NCBI GenBank assembly: GCA_949318235.1
Contig: OX439127.1
Span: forward strand, 11,844,615 to 11,908,614
DNA length: 64,000 nucleotides
Direction of reading: 5' to 3'
Origin: Ecdyonurus torrentis
Taxonomy: Eukaryota; Arthropoda; Insecta; Ephemeroptera; Heptageniidae
Shown: piece by piece, positions 33,498 to 44,277 of the stretch
How positions within the stretch are numbered: the stretch's first letter is position 1
How the letters are laid out: every line of letters begins with the position of its first letter
Program-made: the position numbers and the translations under genes
Notes under the pieces: generated by a model
Database searches by the model: none
Told to the model about the DNA's origin: nothing
The model's input: only the letters and a program-made list of their open reading frames with translations

Positions 33498-34202
33498 TTA
33501 TTCTAACGGCAGAAAAATATGTAGGCTACACATGTTATTCCCCATATCGCAATGGAACTGTGATTTTCGTACGTAAATTATATGGACCAGACCGCTGTCT
33601 TTCATTGTCTTGGGCATTATAATATCAGGGTTCTCAGCATCCTGATAAATTTCGTCACTAATAAAAGTACTTAAACAACCAAATATTTCTGATTCGTTCA
33701 GCAAAACTTCATCTGTATTAATTTGATTTTGAGACATATCAGAAATTACTAAGCTAGATACAGAGATGTTGTCATGATTGGTTAAATCGTGTTGTTCTTT
33801 ATAAAAACTAGTTAAATCTGAAATACTACTGACGCCATCTTCCGAAACTGAGAGGTCAATATCCTCCGCTTGAGTCGGCGAACTTGTACTGCTATTAACA
33901 TTATGAATTTCAGTAATTACGCTTTCTGATCCTGTATTATTTGTTACGCTGACATCTCCTGGATGATTAAGTAATGAAATATCAACAGGTATTATCTTTT
34001 TCAGTTTTTGTTTGGGATGGACTGAGTTTTTATCGCTGCATTCGCTCGCGGTTGCATTACTTTGTAACTCTGGAGCATTTTTTGTTTCTCGTTCTTTTTG
34101 AATGTTGGCTAAGTCTACCTCAGTAAGTACTTTTAATGTCCTTGCTTTATATATTTTAAGAAAATCCGCATGGGCTAGCTCTGTTTTTGTTCTATCTGCC
34201 AT
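33498..34202 (-). CDS. Acidic, Ser/Asp-rich frame downstream of the integrase remnant
   Basis: 234 codons beginning MADRTKTELAHADFLKIYKA, which resembles the final 'H...LK.Y' portion of integrase tails. A long acidic Ser/Asn/Asp-rich region without recognised domains follows. Probably the C-terminal extension of pol; an env identity is not supported (no signal peptide or membrane segment). Confidence 0.45.
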   Translation of the reverse strand: MADRTKTELAHADFLKIYKARTLKVLTEVDLANIQKERETKNAPELQSNATASECSDKNSVHPKQKLKKIIPVDISLLNHPGDVSVTNNTGSESVITEIHNVNSSTSSPTQAEDIDLSVSEDGVSSISDLTSFYKEQHDLTNHDNISVSSLVISDMSQNQINTDEVLLNESEIFGCLSTFISDEIYQDAENPDIIMPKTMKDSGLVHIIYVRKSQFHCDMGNNMCSLHIFLPLE

Positions 34203-34243
34203 TAACTCTTTTAAAAAAATAGACTCAAGAATTTGTTTTTTGA

Positions 34244-34627
34244 CTACGTATGGACCAACATATTTATTTTCTTGAATTTTTTAGGCTCAATACTTTTAAA
34301 CCGTTTTACTATTCGTAACACTAGCATGTTTTCACGTATCGGTGTAGGTTTGCATTTTTTATTATAATTATTGATATATTTTTGGCGATTTATTTTACTT
34401 TTTTTCGTTGCTAATTTCAAATTAAATTTTAATTTCTCAAATAGAATTCTGTAGTTTTCATAATAAGACCTAGGAATATCATTTATCTTAAGCAATAACT
34501 CATCTAGAGCCAAGTTACATTCTCTTCCGAATAAGATATCTCCCGGGAGTATAATATCATCTTTTAACTTATTATAGTTATCATTATTTAATGTCACAAA
34601 ATCATCACTGACGTCAGAATTTTTCAC
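34244..34627 (-). pseudogene. Integrase C-terminal remnant of the LTR element
   Basis: 127 codons. ILFGRECNLALDELL resembles the segment just after the integrase core (YELLFGR...). It is followed by a Lys-rich helix and 'RENMLVLRIVKRFK', the usual 'GDLVLV' area of Ty3/Gypsy integrases. The HHCC and DD35E core are absent. The frame ends shortly before a GPY-like motif that lies in another phase, so the unit is shifted. Confidence 0.6.
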
Positions 34628-35772
34628 TTGTAAATTTTCATTTTTACCAGTCTCATATGACTGCTTAGAGACATTATTATTATCATTATTTTGTAAAACA
34701 TCCCCTGTGCACAGGATTTTTCCTTAATATTTAAATCTGCAGTTAAAATTTCATCACATTTTACTGCATCCTGTATCATATCATTACAATGGGCGCTCGA
34801 ATGATTGTTCATACTACAATTACTGTCGACATATATTGCATTAACATTAACTGTACCGGTACTTAATTCTAAAATCTTACTTTCTAACTTAATATTATTT
34901 TTAAAAATACCCTTATAACTAAGTGAGTCATTTAAGTGTGAACTTTCAACGTTATTTAATTCTTCGTTTTTAAATACTGTATTTATGAAATGAAAATACT
35001 CCTGCTTCTCAGTATAATTTAATAAATAGGAATCCCATTCATCTATAAATTTATTATTTATTATGTCAGTTTCAGGCATAATTAATGAAATATTCGTTAT
35101 TTCTGAACTTAGGCCCTCGTCATCGCAGGCTGTAACAACAATTTCAGGAACAGAAAATGTAACACATTTTTTGGTTTCAGATAGTAACCAGTTGGTTACT
35201 TTTGTATGTAAATTATAATCCGTCAAATCTCCGATACTTTGACGTGAGTTATTTACCTCAACAACACGTTCTCGTTTGTCAACTTTGAAAGTTAAACGTG
35301 TGTCATTTATTTCTTCCTGTGACGATTGTCTTTTGCCTTTACATTGCTGCAGCAATAAACGTATATTTTGTAACTCATCAGTGTTATAGAGTAAGGGTGT
35401 TTGAAAAAAGACAGGTGACTCTCTATTATTAATAATTATAACTCTTTTTTGCAGGTCAATGGATGCCTGCGTTTTCATCAGGAAATTAAGACCTGTAATG
35501 GCGCTAACCTTCCCTATTTGTAACGTGGAGCTACTGACAACAAACTCAAATTGATCATAAAATCCTGGCATACTAACAGTAAGCAAAACAGTTCCTAATA
35601 AAGATATTTTATGACCAGTTACTCCTGAAGCTTTTATTTGGTTATCAGAGACTAAAATCGTTGATTCTGGTAAGAAATCAGGTTTAATAAGGCATAAACT
35701 AGAATCAGAGTCCAGAAGGACCCTTGTTTTAGTTAAATAATCACCATGAACATTACCAATAAGTAAATCCAT
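34624..35772 (-). CDS. Retroelement aspartic protease region plus unassigned tail
   Basis: 382-codon open frame. Residues about 1-115 look like a retropepsin: the active-site strand TRVLLDSDSSLCLI, a flap-like middle, and the late hydrophobic motif ITGLNFLMK followed by IDLQKRVI. The catalytic D-S/T-G triad reads D-S-D here, so the protease is probably inactive. The remaining 260 or so residues show no reverse-transcriptase motif (no YxDD) and I do not recognise them. In autonomous elements RT would follow at this point. It abuts the integrase-tail frame at 34627 with a 4-base overlap. Confidence 0.65.
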   Translation of the reverse strand: MDLLIGNVHGDYLTKTRVLLDSDSSLCLIKPDFLPESTILVSDNQIKASGVTGHKISLLGTVLLTVSMPGFYDQFEFVVSSSTLQIGKVSAITGLNFLMKTQASIDLQKRVIIINNRESPVFFQTPLLYNTDELQNIRLLLQQCKGKRQSSQEEINDTRLTFKVDKRERVVEVNNSRQSIGDLTDYNLHTKVTNWLLSETKKCVTFSVPEIVVTACDDEGLSSEITNISLIMPETDIINNKFIDEWDSYLLNYTEKQEYFHFINTVFKNEELNNVESSHLNDSLSYKGIFKNNIKLESKILELSTGTVNVNAIYVDSNCSMNNHSSAHCNDMIQDAVKCDEILTADLNIKEKSCAQGMFYKIMIIIMSLSSHMRLVKMKIYK

Positions 35773-35931
35773 AAATAAACCCTCTACACCCTTTACCCTT
35801 TAGTAACAGCGATGCGCTCTGTATGCACACGTTTATTGTGACAGTTAGGGCTGTCTGTATTAATTTTGAGCCGAAGTACAAGCCTGATTATTTTCTAATG
35901 AATTAAATCCGCCATTCTGTGGCAGTTGTGG

Positions 35932-36048
35932 ACATTGTAATTGGCAATGCGATTGATTTCCGCAATAACCGCAAAATAAGAACTGATTTCGTTTGTAAGT
36001 GTCACAATTTTTTAATGTGCCCCATTTTTCCACATTCAAAACATTTGA
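35932..36048 (-). pseudogene. Two CCHC zinc knuckles of gag, separated by a frameshift
   Basis: Knuckle 2 (35932-35973) is intact: CGYCGNQSHCQLQC fits C-x2-C-x4-H-x4-C. Knuckle 1 (CFECGKMGHIKK..., 36048 downward) has C, C and H, but its last Cys falls in another frame after a run of A/T. Such knuckles bind RNA for packaging in retroelements. Confidence 0.7.
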
Positions 36049-36059
36049 CGTTAGAATTA

Positions 36060-36545
36060 GGCGTACTGTTCTCTTTGTTGGTGTTATTATTATTATTATA
36101 ATTACTATTACTAGAATTATAATTATTCATGCGATTGTTATTATTATTATTCCTGTTGTTATAATTATTATTATTCGGCCTAAAATTCCCGTTTTGTCTG
36201 TCCCTAAAATTAACGCGATTGTTGTTATTGTAATTTTTGGTTGCTATAATTTTGATTGTTATAATTATTGAAACGCTGGTTGCGCGTATTATTTGGTTGA
36301 AACGGTCTGTTTCTGAAGTTCATATTTCGTGAATTATTATTATTGTTATTATAATTATTATTATTATTATTTTGCCATTGACCGTTATTATTAAATTAAC
36401 GTGGCGTAGCGTGTACAGCGTAATATTGTGGTGGTTGTTGATTGCCACTTATCGGATCTACTTGAACATAATTCACTCCATATGTCTGCACTGGCATTTG
36501 AGTTGTGCTAGGATTTGTTGCAGCGCTGCACTGACTCTCCGCATG
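36060..36545 (-). repeat. Asn-rich low-complexity part of gag region (ATT/AAT repeats)
   Basis: The + strand shows many TTATTATTATTA runs, which read as poly-Asn on the - strand between the Cys-rich tail and the zinc knuckles. Apparent open frames on the + strand here are mirror artefacts of the triplet repeat. Confidence 0.6.
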
Positions 36546-36908
36546 TTAGTTTGGTTTCGATAACTGACAAACCACGGTAGACTGGCAAGGAAAATTAGAT
36601 AAGGAGGTAGTACTGTTAATATGCTGATTTGCATTACAACGATTTAGAGAATGATTACATGTGCGAGCGCAATTTTGTAAGCACACTGAGTTAACTGTTG
36701 GTGAATTATTAACATGACAACACGCGGATTGACTGTCTGGTGGAATATTAGCCGTATGACAACACGTAGATTGATTAGTCAATGTATGCATGCAATTTTC
36801 AGCTGGTATCGATGCAGGTAACGCGATTTTATCTGAACTATCTTTTATTACTTTTTTGGACTTATTTTGATGTGAAATATGACGTTCGCCATCGTCATCA
36901 TCTGAAAA
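36546..36908 (-). pseudogene. Cys/His-rich gag tail of the LTR element
   Basis: After a stop at the end of the capsid-like frame, the - strand stays open through a segment rich in Cys, His, Ser and Asn (for example STCCHTANIPPDSQSACCH). The spacing does not fit one standard zinc knuckle. It then leads into an Asn-rich stretch. Function unknown. Confidence 0.45.
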
Positions 36909-37494
36909 CTAAAAACTTTCGTGAAAAATAATTTCTGCGGCAGTTTTTGTTCTGTCTAAAAGAGCGTCAAACATTTCCTCATGAACTGCAGCCATTGCAC
37001 TGTTTAATGGTTGTGGAATACTACGTTCAAATTGTGAAATAAGCAAATTATTATACCCAGCCTTTTTTGCATTTGTTGACAAAGATAAAAAATCAACGTC
37101 ATCTAATAATTTGTCATCATCTAAGTTTTTTAGTCTGCGACTGTACATATTGACATTCTCCTGAGAATGCATTCGACTTTTAAAAAATAATTTGTCTCGG
37201 TGTGCCTTAGTAGAAGAAAGGGCGCATTTTTTTAACAGTAATTGTTTAGCTGCCTCATAAGTACACGTATCCCAATCTAATTCAAAGGTTGAATTTAGGA
37301 CTTCTAGCGCGTTATCTGTGCTTTTACGGTACAATACTTCCTTTTTTATCATCATCCCACTCGTATAATGCAGCACGTCTTTCTAATGCAATAAAAAAAT
37401 TTCTAATTGAACCTCCGCCTTTTCGCGATTCACCCGTGAAATTAGGCAAGCTTCGCATTTTAGTTTCAATATTTGAATAATTTTGTTCCGCCAT
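36909..37494 (-). pseudogene. gag-like region of the LTR element, frameshifted
   Basis: An ATG at 37494 opens a 56-codon frame (MAEQNYSNIE...) that stops at 37324. A second, overlapping frame runs from 37376 to 36909 for 155 codons with a gag-like helical stretch (KLFFKSRMHSQENVNMYSRR). Composition and position match Ty3/Gypsy capsid regions, but similarity is weak by eye. Since the frames overlap out of phase, this copy is broken. It would be the structural protein of virus-like particles in a working element. Confidence 0.6.
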
Positions 37495-37655
37495 TTTTAT
37501 TTTTTATTAATTAATAATTATAACTAATACTAGTATTAGGCATAAATTTTGACTTGCAAAGAATGCTGAATCAATTATATAAGCAAACACATGACTCCCA
37601 AAAACACCTCACATAAAAATATTTGCTCCAAATTGGTTTTCTCTGAACTCATAAA

Positions 37656-37671
37656 CAAAGCGGTGCCTCCA
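37656..37671 (-). other. Putative primer-binding site of the LTR element
   Basis: Read on the - strand, TGGAGGCACCGCTTTG lies four bases inside the 5' LTR. It starts with the TGG complementary to a tRNA CCA end. Which tRNA it matches I cannot say. Confidence 0.55.
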
Positions 37672-37675
37672 AGTT

Positions 37676-38968
37676 ATAATGATTGGTGTATAATATTTTT
37701 AATAATTTAACCTATAATAGTTCTTTCTGACTGCTTATTAATAATCAAAGTTATTTATTTAACTATTAGCTAACTTAACTAACAGGAGATAAAATACCAA
37801 ACATTATAATCGACTTTAATATTAATTGAATAACTTCCTATTAGTGAGTTCTCAGAGAACAGAGAAACCAGCTTAAACTTATGAGGCATTTTAGGAGACA
37901 TGAAGTAAAACACACATTTTTTAACCCAACACTAAAGAGAGTTAATTTACCTGTTTTTTGATGTCCATTATAAAATGTACAGTACTTTATTAGAAGGTAG
38001 TTAAATTTAACTTATTCTTACATTCAACATAAAATTGGTTAGAAATGTTGTAGAAATCAGTAACAAAGTTCTCAAATTGCTCGTCGACCGAAATTAAATA
38101 TATTACCAAAATTATTAATATGACTACGTAAATATTAAGACACATAGTAAAAATTCATCTAGTCAAAAAGAATTATCTCTACGGTACTGTACATCAACGA
38201 AGGTGGCAAGGCCTGGTGGATGGCCTAAGTCTCGAAGGGTGTGGCTCGTGCTGGCTGGAGTGGACGATGGTTGACAGAGGATCCGTGTTGAGATGCAGAC
38301 TGAGAGAGGGAGGTACAATACCGAGAGTCTTTATACAGAAGCTAGGTACATAATGGTCGCCACCCCAGACGGGCGAGGCACCTTTCTTGCGACAGCCCTT
38401 CGCCTACACTTAACATTTACCAGAGAAGGGGGGGAGGAGGTCTGGAGTAGCCATAAAAATTATTATTGTGTCTTAAAAACTAATCTAAGTAAAAACTAAA
38501 AACTAAAAACTAAAAAACTAAACTAAGTATATAAATATGTATAAGTACACCTTGGTGTTTAATAAATAAATAATTAATTAAAAACTAATCACCTTTTTAT
38601 TCTAATTATTTTGCACTGCGTGAAAGTTCACGCGTATAAGGTCAGAGGTCAACATAAAAAACAGTATTATTCTCTTTACGGTTAAATTACTTTTTTCAAT
38701 GAATTTGCTATACATTTAAAGCTTTTTGTTACTATATAGTTTCAGATCCACAGGTGTGTTAATCAAATACTTTCAAGCATGTAGGATCAACAAGTTGTTA
38801 TGACCCAAAATGTTATATAAAAATATTACAAAATATATATTAAAAACTTTTTTTTTAACATGTGGATAGAAACTTATTTTATGTTATAATATTAATACTT
38901 AACATAATATATCATTGAATATAAATTAAATACATGATTATATCTAATTTTTAAATTAGATCACTACA
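37676..38968 (-). repeat. 5' LTR of the retroelement
   Basis: 1293 bp. Read on the - strand it starts TGTAGTGATC. Compared with the other LTR it has an extra segment of about 100 bases near 38480-38585, bounded by repeated TTAAAAACTAATC, and an extra piece of about 34 bases near 38755-38785, plus scattered substitutions. Confidence 0.85.
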
Positions 38969-39069
38969 GAAGTAAAGAACGTTACAAAGAATTATTGTAA
39001 AAATATAGTTCCTCTTTGAACGATTTCCGGTCTAAAACAGTCTACTTTGTTAAAAATAATAACAATCAA

Positions 39070-42004
39070 TATAATGATCACATTGCAAGAAACAAAATCG
39101 TAAGATTTATGTTTTTTTTTCTTCCATGTAAGACCTTATGTCGCATTTTAGATCTGTTACTATGTAAGTTGAGGAGAACATTAAGAATTTTTAACATTTC
39201 AAATTAATTTCAATTGTAACATTATAACTAGTTTTTATCAATATTATTTCTAATAATTTGTGATTGTTTTTTTTTAATTATTATTATTTTGCTGCTAATT
39301 AATCATTTGCTACTTTTCTCATCTTACATAACTTGCTTGCACATAACTCTAAGGTTAATCATTTATGCTTTCTGCACGCAGACAAAAAATTTTATTATTA
39401 ATATTAACTTTTATTTTATTTATTTTAAATTTTATATAGATATATTTGTAGATATATATAAGTCTTTTATTATCACAGCGTCATTATTAATTACAAAATA
39501 TTAAGATGTTATTTGTCTGCAAGAATAATTGATATACTTGATTAAAAAGACATTGAACAAGTTGAACAAAATCTTATTTGTCTATAATATTATGCTAACA
39601 TTTCTGAAAATCAATGTTGATTTGGTTAGAGTCATTGTTTTTTAATTGAATTTTGAATTGAAATAGAAGATGTGGCTTATGACGTCACAGCTCACTTGTT
39701 TTACGTGCTTTGCCCACGAGAGTAGTGACGTCATAGTCTACATAAATAATTTTAAATAGCAAAAAAAAAAATAATGGGTCAAACCAAATCAACGATGGTT
39801 TTCTAGTATGTTAAGTTACTGTATTGAGTATTGACAAGATATTGTTCAAACTGTTCTATGTACGTATTTAATTTACTTTACATCAGTAATACTTGTTGAC
39901 AACTGGACAAAAAATATTTATGTAATAAATATAATGTATTGAAATTATTGTAATGAAATACATATGTAACAACAAATATAATTAAAAGGTAGTATTGGGC
40001 CAGGTCTATATACTCTCTGCCTATCATTAGCTTTATGAAAAACTAAACGAAAAGAAAATCGCACTAACAGATCGGTGGGAAATCAAGATTAAAATTGTGC
40101 AAATTTAAGCGCCCAGCCCTGTACCCTTTATACCTAATACAAATAAATATATAATTTAATAATTAAAATATATTTAATAATAATTAAAATATATATTTTT
40201 AAAAAAAAATTAATTTAATATTATAAATTAATTCTTATCATTTTTGAAAATATTATATATTTAAAATAGTAGTTTTTATTCTAATAATAATTTCTTAGAT
40301 ATACAAACCAAATTATTATTAGAATATTTATATATATATATATCTTATTTGAAATGAAATAGATTTGTTAGGGTACAATTTTCTATTTTACTATTACAAT
40401 TTCAATATTTAATGTTTATTATAAATTTATGTAAGTATTTGTCCAGCTGTTAAAAATGATATTATGATATAAATTTAAAGATAATGAAGAAGAGAGCAAT
40501 TTAAATATTTGATATTAGAGAGAAAGATATTTAACAAAATTAATGCGTAATACTAAAAGTTGTGAAATTTTTAAATATTATACTGTACTTATACTGTATA
40601 TAAGTGTCGGCTCAATTTCTTTTCAAACGAAAGACATTTCGAATAAATTATATAATAGGTAGAATAGGTAGTGTTGTGAAAGGAATACTGCCACCAAGTT
40701 AAGAAAAAGGTTCGTTTTTTATTATTGAAAATAGAGGTAAGACATGATTGTGTTTTACAAATTAATTAACTCCAAACTTTTGGAGACAATTGACAAGAAT
40801 AAAAATAAACAAGCAATTAAATTTATATAGTATATGTTTAAATATACTATATATAAATGTAAATGTAATATGTAGTAAATGTAAAAGTTTTATGTCATTA
40901 CAATTCTTAAAGTGTGAAAAAATAAATTTGTGTCGTTTTTGATTAATTTTAATTTAAACCCGTGACACGTGTCACACGTGTCAATATACGCAATCAAGAG
41001 TGTTAATTTATTTGTACAAGTATAAAAAAATGAAAGTTTCTATGTATAAAACTTCAAAAGTTACAAAACCTCAAACAAAAAGTATATAGAAATATTTGTC
41101 GAGCTGATGGAAAGTAGCTAAGATGATAAGTTAGTAAATATTTAATTTAATGTATACATTGTATACTAGTATCATTGCATTATAAATGGTTTTTGCATAC
41201 ATGTTAAAATCGTCGTCATGCTGAATACAAAAGTAGGTATAAAAAAAAATACTCATTTTCAAAAGATTAAAAATACTATACAATATTTTTGAGACTATTG
41301 ATGCTGTTAATATTTTAATTATCTAAAGTATGCGAGAAAATTAACCATATCAAATAACTAACCAATTTCCCAAATAAAATAACCGAAAACTAAGTTTGTC
41401 CTTAGCTAATTTTGTAAGTATATTGCAGCATAAAGCATTGATTATGCTGCAATAAACCATTTTTAAAAATAATATATATCGCATTTACATTACGTATTAA
41501 TTTTTGTCTGTGTCACCTACACTTTAAAAATTGGTGCATTACTTTAGTTACGAATCCTAACTTATTTAAGATAATCACATTTAAGTTATTATATGCACAG
41601 CTAAAATAATGCATTTCGTCAAATTATTAACAAGAGATATTTTAACATTAAATAGCAAAAAAAACAAACATATAAAAACATATAAAAACACTTAAAATAG
41701 CTATTAGCAATATAATTTGCTAAAATGCATTATTTCAGCTTCTCATAATAAATAAAATTGTATTTGCTTATGACAATTGCTTATGTCAAAAATATCTAAA
41801 TCTCTTAAATCTCAGTTTAGGGTGACATCAGAAATAAAAGATAACATCTTTTCGAAGTAATATTTAGGATTTCTCCATACCTTCATTATTACACATGAGT
41901 ATATTTTATTAACAATATTGGTTTTATTATGGTTTCATTTCTTATCATATTTATGTCGTTGATTTAATCTTTACTATTTTGCTAATTTTTATAATTTGAA
42001 GGTA
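39070..42004. repeat. Mosaic of modules right of the LTR element
   Basis: Foldback F at 39548-39868, reversed AT block at 40100-40530, 40577-40747 duplicated at 45736-45905, reversed D module at 40905-41080 with ACACGTGTCACACGTGTCA. 41460-42000 shows no repeat I recognise and no gene. Confidence 0.5.
39548..39868. mobile_element. Foldback element F, diverged copy
   Basis: Both GACGTCA arms (39680, 39727) and the CTGAAAATCAATGTTGATTT segment are present. The right terminus is altered. Confidence 0.6.
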
Positions 42005-42370
42005 CAGCATGTTTTATAAGAAATGGGACACAAAGGATTTTACGTATTTTTACCACACCAATACGAATCGATGAATAACAATAAGAGAGGTATTCACTGC
42101 TGCACTTCTCCACCTTTTACTTGACTTTTATCAAAACAAACCAAAATATGCTCGCCCACCCATTCCTTCTCTCTTGTTTGCATGATGTTTACTCATCGCT
42201 TGGACGACTCATTTTCTGTCTTAACCAATTGGATCATCAAAATGATAGAAGTCAAGAAAAGGTGGAGAAGTGCAACAGTGAACACCGCTCTCATTGTTAT
42301 TCATCGAATCGTATTGGTGCGGTAAAAATACGTAAAATCCTTTGTGTCCCATTTCTTATAAAACATCCTG
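42005..42370. mobile_element. TA-flanked long-TIR element, 366 bp
   Basis: Arms of about 130 bases: CATGTTTTATAAGAAATGGG at the left matches the complement of the right end, continuing through ACACCAATACGAATCGATGA and CTTCTCCACCTTTT. Ends CAG...CTG with TA flanks, compatible with mariner-type MITEs. A short open frame inside follows from the palindrome and is not a gene. Confidence 0.75.
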
Positions 42371-42551
42371 TACATTAATTAGGAATTTATCATTGATACT
42401 TTCTGTCCGCTAGACAAATATTTATATACTTTTTTATTATAGTAAATATGAAAATTGTTATAATATGTAACAAATATTAAACGATAAACAAAGCTTTATA
42501 AAAAAATATATATTTATTAAATAATAATATCATATAAATTTTATCATATAA

Positions 42552-42591
<40 letters not shown>

Positions 42592-42757
42592 TATATATAA
42601 TATTTATTGAAAAAAATTATATTTATCTTAATTTGATATGTTAAAAATTTATTTTTATATTTGAATTAAGATGTGTCCTTTAGTATCACAATTTTGTTGT
42701 ATTATTAATAACAAAATATTTAGCAATTATTTGTCCAATTGTTATAAAATTATGTTT

Positions 42758-42813
42758 AAAGGCATAGAACACGTTGAACAAAATTTTGTCCATACAATGC
42801 AATACACGGTTAT

Positions 42814-42849
<36 letters not shown>

Positions 42850-43060
42850 AAATAACGTATGTGGACATGACATCACTGCTCACCTAGTCCACGCGCGTAA
42901 AACAAGCAAGCTGCAAGCTTTGACGTCATGGTCCACATGTGCTATTTTAAATAAAAATCAATTATAAATCAATGTTTCTGAATAAATTAACGATTATGTT
43001 CAAATATGTTAGGATATTGTATAGACAAGATTTTTTTTTTTTTTTTTTACTATTTCTTTA
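42758..43060. mobile_element. Foldback element F with poly-T expansion
   Basis: GGCATAGAACACGTTGAACA at the left; loop GTCCACGCGCGTAAAACAAG; TGACGTCA at 42921. Poly-T runs lie at 42819-42848 and near 43030. Confidence 0.65.
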
Positions 43061-44239
43061 ATTTTACTTTATAACAGTTGTACTTGCTGGACACTGGACA
43101 ATTAATACCTAAACATTTTTCAATATACGTAATATTTAAATAATATTGTAATAAATTACACATTTAACTACAACTATATCTTTAAAGTTTTTCAAGTTTA
43201 TTTAAGAAAAAAAATATATTACATGAAGTTAAAAAAAAAGAAAAAAAGAATTAATAATAAATAACCAAAATAATATGATATTATTTATTCTTTTCATTAA
43301 TGTTAAGATATTAGTATTTTAAGAATAGAAGTTTTTAATATTATGACTTTCTTTAATAATATTAATATCTACATATATGAATATTTAATTTAATTAATTT
43401 ATATAAATTTAGCAAAAATAGATTATTGTATGAGAAGACGAAAAAAAAAAAAAAAAGAAGAAGATAATAATATTAGATAATGATAATTAATATAACAAAA
43501 TTTATAATAAGGAGGTAGGTGACCTACAGTGACCGACTGATAATAAATATTAAGTCACAATTTGTATTAATTAAGAGGGTAGGTCACCGACTGATATCTC
43601 AGCCGATTTTCTCATCTTACATAATTTGCTTGCACATACCTCGAAGGTTTATCATTGATGCTTTCCACACGAAGACAAATATTTTTTTGCATTATTATTA
43701 ACTTTTAATTTAGTTTCTTTAAATTTTATAAATATATATAATTGCAGATAAAACTGTTTTATTACACAGTGTCATTATAAATTACAAAATATTTAGGTAT
43801 TATTTATCTAGTTGTCAGCAAGTATAATTGATATATTTAAATAAAAATGCATTGAACACGTTGAACAATATCTTGCTTGTCTATATACATTATACTAACT
43901 TTTCTGAAAATCATTGTTAATTTGGCCGGAATCATTGATTTCTAATTTTTCTAAATTAAAAATAGCAGATGTGCAGGGATGGATTAGGCCACGGTGGCCC
44001 ATCAAAACACAGGAGGATGGACCATACACACATACGATGGGTGAGGGTCGCATAACCCTCCTTGCTCCGCCGGAGGGGATTTTTTTTTTTTTTTTTTTTT
44101 ACTTTTAAGCTTATTGAAAGCATTTTTTTTCTTTTTTATTAACGTAGAAGGTGACTGACTTGGACCGGCAATTGTTAAAAGAGAAACTATATTATATATT
44201 TCCAATAATTCTTTGTACATTCTTTTTTGCCAGCAAAAG

Positions 44240-44277
<38 letters not shown>

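Noticed and set aside
35919..36271. + strand frames rich in Ile/Val in the LTR element
   Set aside because: Antisense of the Asn-rich and zinc-knuckle part of gag.
42121..42378. 85-codon frame
   Set aside because: It lies wholly within the long-TIR element and runs through its right arm.
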